Part shown: positions 9,187 to 18,022 of the stretch, in pieces
Layout: every line of letters starts with the position of its first letter
Position numbering within the stretch: the first letter of the stretch is position 1
NCBI GenBank assembly: GCA_024235915.1
Contig: JACKLO010000010.1
Location: 62,001 to 126,000 of the forward strand
DNA: 64,000 nucleotides
Direction: 5' to 3'
Source: Burkholderiaceae bacterium
GTDB taxonomy: Bacteria > Pseudomonadota > Gammaproteobacteria > Burkholderiales > Burkholderiaceae_C
Translations under genes and position numbers: made by a program
Notes under the pieces: model-generated
Told to the model about the DNA's origin: nothing
Databases searched by the model: none
The model's input: the letters and a program-made list of their open reading frames with translations, nothing else

Positions 9187-9873
9187 ATGCTGCCTTCCGC
9201 CGCCACCCTGGCGCCCACCCCGCTGATCGACAGCGGCCACCCCGCCGTGGCCGCGTTTGCGGCCGAACACGCCTGCGGTGCCGACACCCGCACGCGCGCC
9301 GTCGCCCTCTACCTGGCGGTGCGCGACGGCTTCCGCTACGACCCCTACCGCATTGACCTCAGCCCGGCCGGCATGAAGGCCAGCGCGGTCATCGCCACCG
9401 GCCACGGCTGGTGTGTGCCCAAGGCCGCCTTGCTGGCCGCGGCCTGCCGCGCCGCCGGCATCCCGGCGCGGGTCGGTTATGCCGATGTGCGCAACCACCT
9501 GAGCACCGAGCGCATGCGGCAGACGATGCAGACCGACCTCTTCGTCTGGCACGGCTACACCGAGGTCTGGCTGGACGTGGGCGGCACGGCGCGCTGGGTC
9601 AAGGCCACGCCAGCTTTCAACCTGTCGCTCTGCGAACGCTTCGGCCTGTTGCCGCTGGACTGGGACGGCCGCAGCGATTCGCTGTACCACCCGTTCGACG
9701 CTGCCGGCCAGCGCCACATGGAATACGTGGCGCAGCGCGGGAGCTTCGACGACGTGCCGCTGGCAGCCATCGTCGAGAGTTTCCGCACCACCTACCCCGG
9801 CTGGGGTTCGCAGGGCCAGGCCTTGCAGGGTGACGACTTCCAGGCCGACGTGGCCCGGGAGACGGCATCTTGA
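9187..9873 (+). CDS. Transglutaminase-like cysteine protease-fold protein
   Basis: A 228-residue cytoplasmic protein with a transglutaminase core. Cys76 lies in GHGWCVPKA and His122 in WHGYTEVWL, the first two triad members. The usual third residue, Asp in a WVxVDPT context, is replaced: the equivalent segment reads WVKATPAFN. The protein may therefore use another acid, or bind rather than cut. It is translationally joined to the next gene (TTGA overlap), which suggests a shared, unknown pathway. It is divergent from the ExeA-like gene. Confidence 0.75.
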   Translation: MLPSAATLAPTPLIDSGHPAVAAFAAEHACGADTRTRAVALYLAVRDGFRYDPYRIDLSPAGMKASAVIATGHGWCVPKAALLAAACRAAGIPARVGYADVRNHLSTERMRQTMQTDLFVWHGYTEVWLDVGGTARWVKATPAFNLSLCERFGLLPLDWDGRSDSLYHPFDAAGQRHMEYVAQRGSFDDVPLAAIVESFRTTYPGWGSQGQALQGDDFQADVARETAS

Positions 9874-10313
9874 ACGGCCCCGACGTGCCGGCCGGTTTCC
9901 TGCCGGCCGCGCTGGGCGGCGACTTCATCCGCGTCAACGGCCCGCTCTACCTGAAGCGCGGCCATGGCAGCGTGCTGCTGGGCTTCCGGGTCGAACCGCG
10001 GCATACCAACCCGGCCGGGATCCTGCACGGCGGCATGATGGCCAGCTTCTGCGACATGCTGCTGCCCATCTGCGGCCACCACCAGGACAAGGCCCTGGCC
10101 GGGCACTTCCTGCCGACGATCAACCTGCAGATCGACTACCTGGCGCCGTCGCCCCTGGGCGCCTGGGTGGAGGGCGAAGCCCAGGTGCTGCGCAGCACCG
10201 CCACGCTGACCTTCATCCAGGGCCTGGTCACCGCGGACGGTGCGCCCGTGGCCCGCGCCAGCGGCATCTTCAAGATCGGGCCGTTGTTCGAGCGGCCACC
10301 CGCCCCAGGCTGA
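9870..10313 (+). CDS. PaaI-family hotdog thioesterase
   Basis: A 147-residue single hotdog domain. The segment HTNPAGILHGGMMASFCDM (45-63) carries the PaaI/YdiI-type HGG loop, which polarises the thioester, followed by the Asp/Glu-position helix. It probably hydrolyses acyl-CoA thioesters; the acyl group is not deducible. The start is TTG 9870, overlapping the TGA of the transglutaminase-like gene, so translation is likely coupled. No other start codon lies nearby in frame without losing the conserved N-terminus. Confidence 0.8.
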   Translation: MNGPDVPAGFLPAALGGDFIRVNGPLYLKRGHGSVLLGFRVEPRHTNPAGILHGGMMASFCDMLLPICGHHQDKALAGHFLPTINLQIDYLAPSPLGAWVEGEAQVLRSTATLTFIQGLVTADGAPVARASGIFKIGPLFERPPAPG

Positions 10314-10395
10314 GGCCGGGCTCACGCCTGCATGGAGCGGCCCCGCCCGACAGGCCGGCCACCTCAGCCGCCATCGGGCCGGGCGCGGCGCCCGT

Positions 10396-11373
10396 TCAGA
10401 AGGTGTGGGTGATGCCCACGCCGTAGGCGTTGCGGGTGTTGCCGGCGTCCGGGTCCTGGCGGCCGAAGCTGGCGTAGACCGTGGTGCGCTTGGACAGCGC
10501 GTAGTCGGCGCCCAGGCCCAGGAAGTTGGACTTGGCACCATCCACATCACGCTTGGCCCAGCCGGCCTTCAGGTTGGCCGCGCCCATGGCGTAGCGCAGG
10601 CCCAGGCTGGTGACCTTGGCGGTCGAGTCGACCACGTCGTTGTAGACGCTGCGGTCCAGCGCGCCCATCAGCGTCCAGGCGCCGGTGGACCAGCTCAGGC
10701 CGAAGAAGCGCACGGTGTCGCCGCTGCGGTTCTTCGACGTGGCGGCCATGGCGGCAATGCCGTTGGCGCCGTACTGAACCGCCAGGCCGTTGTTGTTGCC
10801 GCTGTCGCCGGGCGCACTCTCGAAGGCCCCGCTGTAGTGCAGCGACCAGCCGGCCACCTTCGGCGAGTCATAGAAGATGCCGTTGTTCAGCCGGCCGTAT
10901 TCCGCGTTGCCGCCGTTGCTGCTGCGGTCGGTGGCGTAGTTCCAGTGCCAGTTGTTCCAGGCGGGCGAGGCGATGCGGTCGTAGTTGTACCAAGGGTCGA
11001 AGGCCCAGTCGTTGTTGGAGACGACGTCCAGCGCGCGGCCCAGCCGCACCTGGCCGAAGCTGCCCTTCAGGCCGACGCTGGACTCGCCGTGCCAGAACGG
11101 CTTGCCGCTGTTCTCGATGGCGCCGGTGTCGGCTTCGAAGCGGTGCTGCAGGCGGAAGGTGGCGCTCAGCCCGCTGCCCAGGTCCTCGCTGCCCGCCAGG
11201 GTCAGGTTGCTGCGCTGCACCGTGCCCACATGCTTCTGCTCGTCGAAGCCGCGGTAGACGCCGATGTCGAAGGCGCCCGAGAGCGTGAAGTTGGCGGCCG
11301 AGGCGGCACCACCGGCGAGCAGCAGCATCGCGGCGGTCGCCTGACGGGTCAGGGGGCGGGGGGTTCGGGTCAT
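10396..11373 (-). CDS. General porin, 16-stranded barrel type
   Basis: A 325-residue outer-membrane porin of the Burkholderiales type (OmpC/Omp32-like). It has a signal peptide ending GGAASA, opens with NFTLSGAFDIGVYRG and ends in the C-terminal Phe (GVGITHTF) recognised by the BAM complex. Alternating-strand segments such as GLSATFRLQHRFEADTG and SVGLKGSFGQVRLGRALD are typical. Start ATG 11373 follows GAGGAAA; the longer in-frame start at 11436 lacks a signal sequence. It is divergent from the betaine-type transporter and shares its upstream region, so the two may respond to the same osmotic or nutrient cue, though that is inference. Confidence 0.9.
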   Translation of the reverse strand: MTRTPRPLTRQATAAMLLLAGGAASAANFTLSGAFDIGVYRGFDEQKHVGTVQRSNLTLAGSEDLGSGLSATFRLQHRFEADTGAIENSGKPFWHGESSVGLKGSFGQVRLGRALDVVSNNDWAFDPWYNYDRIASPAWNNWHWNYATDRSSNGGNAEYGRLNNGIFYDSPKVAGWSLHYSGAFESAPGDSGNNNGLAVQYGANGIAAMAATSKNRSGDTVRFFGLSWSTGAWTLMGALDRSVYNDVVDSTAKVTSLGLRYAMGAANLKAGWAKRDVDGAKSNFLGLGADYALSKRTTVYASFGRQDPDAGNTRNAYGVGITHTF

Positions 11374-11424
11374 GGCAGTTTCCTCAGGCGGGGGACAGCG
11401 CCGGGCCGGTCGGCCGGTGATTTG

Positions 11425-11466
11425 CATTTGTCGCAATCACATTTGCGCAAAACATTCGAGTATACT
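11425..11466. promoter_or_regulatory. Divergent promoter region, porin / ABC transporter
   Basis: An AT-rich island between divergent genes holds an imperfect direct repeat, CATTTGTCGCAA (11425-11436) and CATTTGCGCAA (11440-11450), 15 bases apart. A good -10 hexamer TATACT follows at 11461-11466 on the plus strand. No well-spaced -35 is visible, so activation through the repeats is plausible. Confidence 0.4.
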
Positions 11467-11571
11467 CTGTTGTTTTCCCCACACAGTTCACCTGTGGTCG
11501 GGGCCGCCCATGGCCCGGTGGCGCACCAACGTTGTGCCCGTGGCCCGCCCCCTCAGATTCCGGAGTCCCCG

Positions 11572-12642
11572 ATGTTCCTGCGCACCTCCCCCCATCGCCT
11601 GACCTTGACCCTGGCCACCCTGGCCGGTGCCGCCTTGGTGGCCGCCTGCGGCAAGACGGAGGAGCCCGCGCCAGCGCCGGTGCCCGCGGCGACGCCCGTG
11701 GCCGCGGCCTGCGGCAAGGTCACGGTGGCCAACATGAACTGGCAGTCGGCCGAGGTGCTGGCGCAGATCGACGCCTTCATCCTGGCCAAGGGCTACGGCT
11801 GCGAGGTGGAACTGGTGCCGGGCGACACCATGCCCACGCTGACCTCGATGATGGAGAAGGGCGAGCCGGACGTGGCGCCGGAGGCCTGGATCAACGCCGT
11901 GCGCGACCCGCTGGACGCCGCGGTCAAGGAAGGCCGCCTGCACTACGCCGCCGAGTCGCTGAAGGACGGCGGCGTCGAAGGCTGGTGGATCCCGAAGTAC
12001 ATCGCCGACGCCAACCCCGGCATCAAGACCATCGACGACGCCCTGAAGCACCCCAAGCTGTTCCCGGCGCCGGAGGCCAAGGGCAAGGGCGCGGTGCACA
12101 ACTGCCCGTCCGGCTGGAACTGCCAGATCACCACCGGCAACGCCTTCAAGGCCTGGGACGCCAAGGGCAAGGGCTTCGTGCTGGTAGACACCGGCTCCGC
12201 CGCCGGCCTGGACGGATCGATCGCCAAGGCCTATGAGCGCAAGCAGGGCTGGCTGGGTTACTACTGGGCGCCGACCTCCATCCTGGGCAAGTACGAGATG
12301 GTCAAGCTCGACGCCGGTGTGCCGCATGACGACGCGTCCTGGAAGGCCTGCAACTCCAAGACCGAGTGCGACAAGCCGCAGAAGAACGACTGGGCGCGGG
12401 CCGAGGTCTTCACCGTCGTCACCGACCGCTTCCAGAAAGCCGGCGGCCCGGCGGTCGAATACCTGGGCAAGCGCAGCTGGGGCAATGACACGGTCAACGG
12501 CCTGCTGGCCTGGATGAGCGACAACCAGGCCACCGGCGAAGACGGCGCGCGCCACTTCCTGAAGACCCAGCCCGAGGTCTGGGAAGCCTGGGTGACCAAG
12601 GAAGTGGCCGACAAGGTGCGCGCCGCCCTGGACGCGGCCTGA
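11572..12642 (+). CDS. Glycine betaine/proline-type ABC transporter substrate-binding lipoprotein
   Basis: A 356-residue ProX/OpuAC-family receptor. It has a lipoprotein signal with lipobox LVAAC (Cys26) and then a short Ala/Pro linker. The mature domain reads GKVTVANMNWQSAEVL and has many Trp/Tyr residues placed to form the aromatic cage that holds a quaternary ammonium (MNW, EAWIN, EGWWIPKY, GYYWAPTS). Extra Cys pairs (HNCPSGWNC, WKACNSKTEC) suggest disulfides. Start ATG 11572 is chosen because it opens the lipoprotein signal; upstream in-frame sequence is unrelated. It is first of a three-gene receptor-permease-ATPase operon. The ligand could be glycine betaine, proline betaine, choline or carnitine. 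Confidence 0.88.
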   Translation: MFLRTSPHRLTLTLATLAGAALVAACGKTEEPAPAPVPAATPVAAACGKVTVANMNWQSAEVLAQIDAFILAKGYGCEVELVPGDTMPTLTSMMEKGEPDVAPEAWINAVRDPLDAAVKEGRLHYAAESLKDGGVEGWWIPKYIADANPGIKTIDDALKHPKLFPAPEAKGKGAVHNCPSGWNCQITTGNAFKAWDAKGKGFVLVDTGSAAGLDGSIAKAYERKQGWLGYYWAPTSILGKYEMVKLDAGVPHDDASWKACNSKTECDKPQKNDWARAEVFTVVTDRFQKAGGPAVEYLGKRSWGNDTVNGLLAWMSDNQATGEDGARHFLKTQPEVWEAWVTKEVADKVRAALDAA

Positions 12643-12658
12643 TCGCGGCGGCCTGCGG

Positions 12659-13546
12659 ATGAGCTGGCTTGAGGACTTCCCGGCGCTGGGCGCGGAAACG
12701 CTCAGCGCACTGCGCCGCGCCATCGACGGCGCCTTCCGTGGCTTCACCCGCGAGTACGGCGAGGTGCTCGAGCGCCTGTTCGACCCGCTGCGCGAGTTTC
12801 TGTTGTTCAGTGAGCGCTTGCTCACGCAATCGCCTTGGCCGGTCGTGATCGGCGTCATCGCGCTGATCGCCTGGTTCGCGTCGCGCTCGTGGAAGATCGT
12901 CGCCGGCACCGTGTTCACGCTGCTGGCCATCGGCCTCTTCGGCATGTGGGACGACACCATGAAGACGGTGTCGATGATCTTCGTCTGCACCGTGGTCGCC
13001 CTGGTGCTGGGCGTGCCGATCGGCGTGCTGGCCAGCCGGTCCGACCGCCTGCAGCGGCTGATCACGCCGGCGCTGGACGTGATGCAGACCATGCCCAGCT
13101 TCGTCTACCTGATCCCGGTGGTGATGCTGCTGGGCATCGGCCGCGTGCCGGGCGTGATCGCGGTGGTGATCTACGCCATCCCGCCGGTGATCCGCTTCAC
13201 CAACCTGGGCATTCGCCTGGTGGACAAGGACCTGCTGGAAGCCGCCGACGCCTTCGGCAGTTCCACCTGGCAACGCCTGCGCCAGGTGCAGATGCCGCTG
13301 GCCCTGCCCACCATCATGGCCGGCATCAACCAGACCATCATGCTGTCGCTGGCGATGGTGGTGATCGCGTCGATGATCGGCGTGCAGGGCCTGGGCCAGC
13401 CGGTGCTCAAGGCCATCTCGAACCAGTACTTCACGATGGGCATCCTCAACGGCCTGGCCATCGTGGGCATCGCGATCATCTTCGACCGCGTCTCGCAGGC
13501 CTACGGCAAGCGCCTGCAGCGTCACCTGGAGGTCCAGCATGGCTGA
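12659..13546 (+). CDS. ProW/OpuAB-type ABC transporter permease
   Basis: A 295-residue inner-membrane permease with about six hydrophobic segments after a roughly 60-residue amphipathic N-terminal region. The cytoplasmic EAA loop is intact (EAADAFGSSTWQRLRQVQMP, about 197-216), where the ATPase couples. Length and layout match ProW/OpuAB. It sits 16 bases after the receptor gene and overlaps the ATPase gene by 8 bases. Confidence 0.9.
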   Translation: MSWLEDFPALGAETLSALRRAIDGAFRGFTREYGEVLERLFDPLREFLLFSERLLTQSPWPVVIGVIALIAWFASRSWKIVAGTVFTLLAIGLFGMWDDTMKTVSMIFVCTVVALVLGVPIGVLASRSDRLQRLITPALDVMQTMPSFVYLIPVVMLLGIGRVPGVIAVVIYAIPPVIRFTNLGIRLVDKDLLEAADAFGSSTWQRLRQVQMPLALPTIMAGINQTIMLSLAMVVIASMIGVQGLGQPVLKAISNQYFTMGILNGLAIVGIAIIFDRVSQAYGKRLQRHLEVQHG

Positions 13547-14663
13547 AGCCGTCCTGCGCGCCGACCAGGCCGCACCTGCCCCTGCGCCCGACGCCGCCGC
13601 GGTCGCCGAATCCACGGCCACCGGCATCCAGATCCGCCACCTCTACAAGATCTTCGGCCCCACGCCGGAGAAGTACCTGGACGCGGTCAAGCGCGGCATG
13701 AGCAAGCAGGAGCTGCGCGACAGCCACGGCCATGTGCTGGGCCTGCGCGACATCAACATCGACATGCCGCCGGCCGGCATCCAGGTGGTGATGGGCCTGT
13801 CGGGCTCGGGCAAGAGCACGCTGATCCGCCACATCAACCGCCTGATCGAACCTTCTGCCGGCGAGGTGAGGGTGCGGGTCGACGGCCACGAGGTGGACGT
13901 GGTGACGATGGACGCCCCCGCGCTGCGCCACTTCCGCCGCACGCAGACGGCCATGGTGTTCCAGAAGTTCGCGCTCTTCCCGCACATGACGGTGCAAGAG
14001 AACACCGAATACGGCCTGGCGGTGCAAGGCGTGCCGCGCGCCGAGCGCACCGCACGCGCCACGCGCTGGATCGAACGCGTGGGCCTGGCCGGCTATGGCG
14101 ACCACTACCCCAACCAGCTCTCCGGCGGCATGCAGCAGCGCGTGGGCCTGGCGCGCGCGCTGACCAACGACGCGCCCATCCTGCTGATGGACGAGGCCTT
14201 CTCGGCGCTGGACCCGCTGATCCGCAGCGACATGCAGAGCGTGCTGCTGGACCTGCAGCAGGAGATCGGCAAGACCATCGTCTTCATCACCCACGACCTG
14301 GACGAGGCGCTGCGCCTGGGCGACCGGATCGCCATCCTGCGCGACGGCGAGGTCATCCAGCAGGGCACCGGCCAGCAGATCGTGCTCAAGCCGGCGGACG
14401 AATACATCAGCAACTTCGTCAAGGACGTCAACCGCGGCCGCGTCATCCGCTGCCGCACGCTGATGACGGCCGGCGCCCCGGTGGAAGGACCCACCGTGGA
14501 CCCGGGCTTGGTGATCGAAGAGGCCGCGCGCCTGCTCAGTGCCGAGAACCGCGAAGCGGCCAACGTGGTCAACGCCAAGGGCAAGCACCTGGGTGTGGTC
14601 ACCATGAGCGACGTGATCGCGGCGATGGTGCCGCCAGCCGCGGACCCGCCCACGGCGGGCTAA
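13539..14663 (+). CDS. ProV/OpuAA-type ABC transporter ATPase
   Basis: A 374-residue nucleotide-binding subunit. It has the ProV-type long leader with YKIFGPTPEKYLD, Walker A GLSGSGKST (86-94), the signature LSGGMQQRVGLARAL, Walker B ILLMDEAFSALDP and the H-loop FITHDLDEAL. The C-terminus keeps only about one CBS-like unit (VVNAKGKHLGVVTMSDVI), whereas E. coli ProV and OpuAA carry two; CBS domains gate the transporter by ionic strength, so osmotic sensing may differ here. Its start overlaps the permease stop (ATGGCTGA), giving coupled translation. Confidence 0.9.
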   Translation: MAEAVLRADQAAPAPAPDAAAVAESTATGIQIRHLYKIFGPTPEKYLDAVKRGMSKQELRDSHGHVLGLRDINIDMPPAGIQVVMGLSGSGKSTLIRHINRLIEPSAGEVRVRVDGHEVDVVTMDAPALRHFRRTQTAMVFQKFALFPHMTVQENTEYGLAVQGVPRAERTARATRWIERVGLAGYGDHYPNQLSGGMQQRVGLARALTNDAPILLMDEAFSALDPLIRSDMQSVLLDLQQEIGKTIVFITHDLDEALRLGDRIAILRDGEVIQQGTGQQIVLKPADEYISNFVKDVNRGRVIRCRTLMTAGAPVEGPTVDPGLVIEEAARLLSAENREAANVVNAKGKHLGVVTMSDVIAAMVPPAADPPTAG

Positions 14664-14668
14664 AGCCA

Positions 14669-14686
14669 CGGCCGCGTCGGCGGCCG
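14669..14686 (+). terminator. Hairpin after the ABC transporter operon
   Basis: CGGCCGC and GCGGCCG form a perfect 7-bp stem with loop GTCG, starting 6 bases after the ATPase stop. No T-tract follows; it may act for both convergent genes or be incidental in GC-rich DNA. Confidence 0.3.
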
Positions 14687-14705
14687 CGCCGTCTTCAGGC
14701 CGCGG

Positions 14706-15113
14706 TTACTCCCCGCGCACCGGTGCGTCGGGCAGCCGGTAGATGCTGGCATTGAGGTGCGCCGCCACGGCCCGGATGTCGGCGTCGTTCCAACCCAGCT
14801 TGGCACGCGCCTGCCAGGCGCCCACCTGACCCAGCAGGCTGGCCCAGTCCTGCACCACGCGCTTGTCGCGCCAGTGCATCTGGGTGGTGTGGCAGGCGAT
14901 GCAATGGGTTTCGTAGAGCAGGCGGCCGCGATCGGCTGCAGGCGCGGGCACCTGAGGCAACGTTGGCCCCTGGGCCGGGCCTTGGGCTGCCCCCTGTGCC
15001 GCCAGCACCGGCCCGGCCCAGAGCCCCACGGTCAGCCCAGCGGTCAGGCCCACCGCGCTTGCGGCGAGCGCCCGGGTCACGCGTCGCCCCCGCCGATCTG
15101 TTGCATTCACCAT
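14706..15113 (-). CDS. Small periplasmic c-type cytochrome
   Basis: A 135-residue protein with an N-terminal signal/anchor (ALAASAVGLTAGLTVGL) and an Ala/Gln/Pro linker. One haem-binding motif, CIACH, lies within LLYETHCIACHTTQMHW. The C-terminal half (DWASLLGQVGAWQ, GWNDADIRAVAAHLN) looks like the helical cap of class I cytochromes. No Met follows the motif except the one five residues on, so the usual distal Met ligand is not evident; a nearby His in the same segment could serve. Start ATG 15113 places the basic n-region directly before the hydrophobic stretch. Redox partner unknown. Confidence 0.75.
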   Translation of the reverse strand: MVNATDRRGRRVTRALAASAVGLTAGLTVGLWAGPVLAAQGAAQGPAQGPTLPQVPAPAADRGRLLYETHCIACHTTQMHWRDKRVVQDWASLLGQVGAWQARAKLGWNDADIRAVAAHLNASIYRLPDAPVRGE

Positions 15114-15215
15114 CCGCGCACTGTAGTGCCACGCTGCCCAAGGCGGGCGATCGGCCGACCTGCCACCTCGCCCTTGCCCCAGGCGGGGCACCTGGATTCA
15201 ATCCACAAATATCAC

Positions 15216-15241
15216 TTGAATGCCATTTTTATTGATATAAA
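15216..15241 (+). promoter_or_regulatory. AT-rich promoter for the HDOD gene
   Basis: A conspicuous AT-rich block precedes ATG 15274, with TTGAAT (15216-15221) and TATAAA (15236-15241). Their spacing of 14 is short for a sigma-70 promoter, so only the -10 is convincing. Confidence 0.4.
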
Positions 15242-15273
15242 CCGCCTCCTCGAACATATCCCTCATATTTGCC

Positions 15274-16836
15274 ATGTCCCCGCCGCACACGCCACAGGCC
15301 GAGGCCACGTTGGCACGGCTGGCGCCGCACCTGCAGCGCCGGCCTGACCTGCCGGCCCTGTCTGGCGCCACGCGCGAGGTGCAGCGGGTGAGCCGGCGCG
15401 AGACCGCCCACGTCCGCGCGCTGGTGGAAGCCGCCGAGCGCGACCCCGGGCTCAGCGCGCGCCTGCTGCGCCTGGCCAACACCGCCGCCTGCGCCAGCGC
15501 CGGGGCGGGCGCCAACGACAGCATCGACCGCGCGATCCGGTTGCTGGGCTTCGACACCGTGCGCAGCCTGGCCGCCGGCCTGCCGATGCTGGACCTCGGC
15601 GCCGGGCCTGACAGCCCCGTGCTGGCACGCGAGTGGCTGCTGCGCAGCCTGCTGGCCGCGCAGATCGCGCGTGAACTCTGCGACCACGGCCGCCTGGCCG
15701 ATGCGGCCCATCTGGCGGCCCTGTTCCAGAACCTGGGCCGGCTGCTACTGGCGGTGCATCTGCCGCAGGACGCCGCCACCGTGCGCCGGGCCACGCCCGC
15801 CACCGCCTGGCCCCGTGCGCCGCACGAAGATCGCGCGGCACGCCGGCACCTGGGCTGGCAGCTGCCGGCGCTGGGTGCGCAGGTGGCGCGGCAATGGGGC
15901 TGGCCGGCCAGCGTCCGGGCATCGATGACGCGGCCGCTGGCGCCGTCCCCCCGCCCGGCCCACGAACGCGACGAGCAGCTGCGCCGTGTGGCGCAGACGG
16001 CCAACGACCTCGCCGACCTGCTGATCGACGCCGATCCGCGGCATTGGCGCCAGGCCTGCGACGACTGCGTCGCCGCGGGCGACACCGGCGCCGGCCGCGA
16101 CGCCGACGTGCTCCTGGGCGCACTGGCACGCACACGCCCGCAGCTCGAGGCCCTGGCCGAGCTGGTGGCCCTGCCGCGCAGCGAGCGGGCCCAGTGGCAG
16201 CGCGGTGACATCACGCGCGCGGCACCGGGCTCAGCAGCGGACACCCCGGTCGACGCGGACGAGGGCGCTGTCTTGTCACCGCAGGTGGCGGCCGCGGAGA
16301 CCACTTCGGCTGCGCACGAATGCACGCCGACTGCCCCACGAACCTCCGCCGAGGCCGGCCCCGGCGGGTCGATCCCCGTGGCCGCCGCCGACGTGGCCAC
16401 GATGACCACGCTGCACCGGGCGCTGGCCGCCCGGCGCACCGTGCTCTGGCGCGCGCCGGCCGCCGGCGAGCCACTGCAGCCCTGCCGCGTGCTGGGCGAA
16501 GGGTTGCCGACGGCTGTGCAGCAGCAATGGCGGATGGATGCCGAACGTGGTGCAGACCTGTTCTCGCGCCTGCTGCGCCACGGGCGCGAAACCTTGATCC
16601 ACGACGCGCGTGCACCATCGCTGGCACGCCACCTGCCCGAGCCGTTCCGGCGCGACGTGGCGGCCCGCAGCTTCGTCATCGTGCCGCTGCCCGCTGGCCG
16701 CCAGGGGCCGGGGCTGCTGTACGTGGACCGTCACGACCATCACCCGTTCACGCTCGATGGCGACGCCCTGCAACTGGTGCGCACCCTGCACCACCATGGC
16801 AGCCTGGCGCACGCCACCGCGCCCGTCTCGGCCTGA
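15274..16836 (+). CDS. HDOD-domain signalling protein
   Basis: A 520-residue protein. Residues about 25-230 form an HDOD domain, a degenerate HD-phosphohydrolase fold used in signalling scaffolds: LPALSGATREVQRVS, DPGLSARLLRLANTAA and IDRAIRLLGFDTVRSLAAGL are typical. Metal-binding HD residues are absent, as expected. The middle (about 330-375) is an acidic, low-complexity linker. The last 130 residues (about 385-515) resemble a weak GAF-like sensor, with FVIVPLPAGRQGPGLLYVDRHDHHPF. No output domain is seen. It precedes the ProQ-domain gene by 12 bases, so the two are probably co-transcribed. Confidence 0.78.
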   Translation: MSPPHTPQAEATLARLAPHLQRRPDLPALSGATREVQRVSRRETAHVRALVEAAERDPGLSARLLRLANTAACASAGAGANDSIDRAIRLLGFDTVRSLAAGLPMLDLGAGPDSPVLAREWLLRSLLAAQIARELCDHGRLADAAHLAALFQNLGRLLLAVHLPQDAATVRRATPATAWPRAPHEDRAARRHLGWQLPALGAQVARQWGWPASVRASMTRPLAPSPRPAHERDEQLRRVAQTANDLADLLIDADPRHWRQACDDCVAAGDTGAGRDADVLLGALARTRPQLEALAELVALPRSERAQWQRGDITRAAPGSAADTPVDADEGAVLSPQVAAAETTSAAHECTPTAPRTSAEAGPGGSIPVAAADVATMTTLHRALAARRTVLWRAPAAGEPLQPCRVLGEGLPTAVQQQWRMDAERGADLFSRLLRHGRETLIHDARAPSLARHLPEPFRRDVAARSFVIVPLPAGRQGPGLLYVDRHDHHPFTLDGDALQLVRTLHHHGSLAHATAPVSA

Positions 16837-16848
16837 CACAATCGCGGC

Positions 16849-17973
16849 GTGACTGCCGACTTGCCTGAATCCCCCGCCGCACCGGTGCCCGACTTGACAC
16901 CTGCATCTTCGACTGCACCCGAGTCCGCTGCGGCGCCCGAAAGCGTCGCGGCCGCGACGACGCCAGAGGCCGACTCCGTACCTGCGGCGCCCGAGGCGTC
17001 CGAGGCGTCCGACGTTGGCGCAGAAGTCGCCCTTGATGCCGCACCAGCTGCCGATGGCGACGAGAAGCCTGACGAACACGCTGCGGCCGATGCGGTGCCC
17101 GACAAGGCCCCAGGCCTGTCGCCGGCAGCCTGTGGGGCCAAGCTGGCCGAATTGTTCCCGGCGCTGTTCGGCACCGACGGTCCGCCCAAGCCCATCAAGC
17201 TGCGCATCCACGTGGACCTGCAGGCGCGCGCGCCGGGCGTGTTCTCGCGCCGCGTGCTCGGGCCCTTCTTCGCCCGCTACACGACCAGCAACGCCTACCT
17301 GAAGGTGCTGAGCACGGCCACCGAGCGCTACGACCTCGACGGCCAACCGGCCGGCGAAGTCACCGAGGAACACCGCAGCGCGGCGCTCACTGAACTGGCG
17401 CGTCGGCGCGAGATCGCGATCGCCAAGCGGGCCGCGGAACGCGGCGCGCAGCGCGCGCCGGCCCGGCCCCGCGGCGACGGTGGGCCGGCCGGTGTTTCGG
17501 GTGGTGCGCCAGCCGGAGCCCCTGAAGGCGCAACCAACGCGCCGCGCGGCCCGCGTCGTGACGCGCCGCGTCACGATGCGCCACGAGATGGCGCACCGGG
17601 CCCGGCCCGCGAGGGCAGGAACGCGGATCGCCCCGATCGTGCAGATCGCCCGCCACGGCCGCCACGCGACGGCCGCCCGTCATCGGGCGCTGCGCCCGGC
17701 CAGCGGCGCCAAGATGCACGCCCGCCGCGGCCCGAACGTGCCGAGCGCGGTGACCGCGCCGACCCCCGGTCGGCCCACCGGCCCGAGCGCCCGGTCGAAG
17801 CCCCGGAGCCCCAGGATCCGGCCCAGCGCGAGCGCGCCCTGCTGCTGCGGCAGTTCGAATCCAGCCCGCTGACCAAGGCGAACTTCTGCGTGCTGCGCCG
17901 CATCGCCGAGGCGGAGCTCGACACGCAGCTCGACCTCGCCCGACGCGAGCGCGCCGAGCGCCACAAGCGCTGA
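16849..17973 (+). CDS. ProQ/FinO-domain RNA chaperone with long disordered tail
   Basis: A 374-residue protein. The central ProQ/FinO domain (about 95-200) shows AKLAELFPALFG, PKPIKLRIHVDLQAR and FFARYTTSNAYLKVL, the surface that binds 3' ends of structured RNAs. The first 90 residues are acidic and Ala-rich. Residues about 200-330 are Arg/Pro/Asp/Gly-rich and surely disordered, probably a second RNA-binding region. A short helical tail rich in charged residues ends the chain. The start is GTG 16849; no ATG lies near. The protein is longer than E. coli ProQ (232 residues) because of both flanks. Confidence 0.85.
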   Translation: MTADLPESPAAPVPDLTPASSTAPESAAAPESVAAATTPEADSVPAAPEASEASDVGAEVALDAAPAADGDEKPDEHAAADAVPDKAPGLSPAACGAKLAELFPALFGTDGPPKPIKLRIHVDLQARAPGVFSRRVLGPFFARYTTSNAYLKVLSTATERYDLDGQPAGEVTEEHRSAALTELARRREIAIAKRAAERGAQRAPARPRGDGGPAGVSGGAPAGAPEGATNAPRGPRRDAPRHDAPRDGAPGPAREGRNADRPDRADRPPRPPRDGRPSSGAAPGQRRQDARPPRPERAERGDRADPRSAHRPERPVEAPEPQDPAQRERALLLRQFESSPLTKANFCVLRRIAEAELDTQLDLARRERAERHKR

Positions 17974-18022
17974 TCCTCGCGACGGCGGCGGCCGTGCCGC
18001 CCCGCGGGCCGACAATCGCGGG

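Noticed and set aside
17974..18022. Possible small RNA between the ProQ and radical SAM genes
   Set aside because: Only 49 bases, no promoter or terminator pattern seen.
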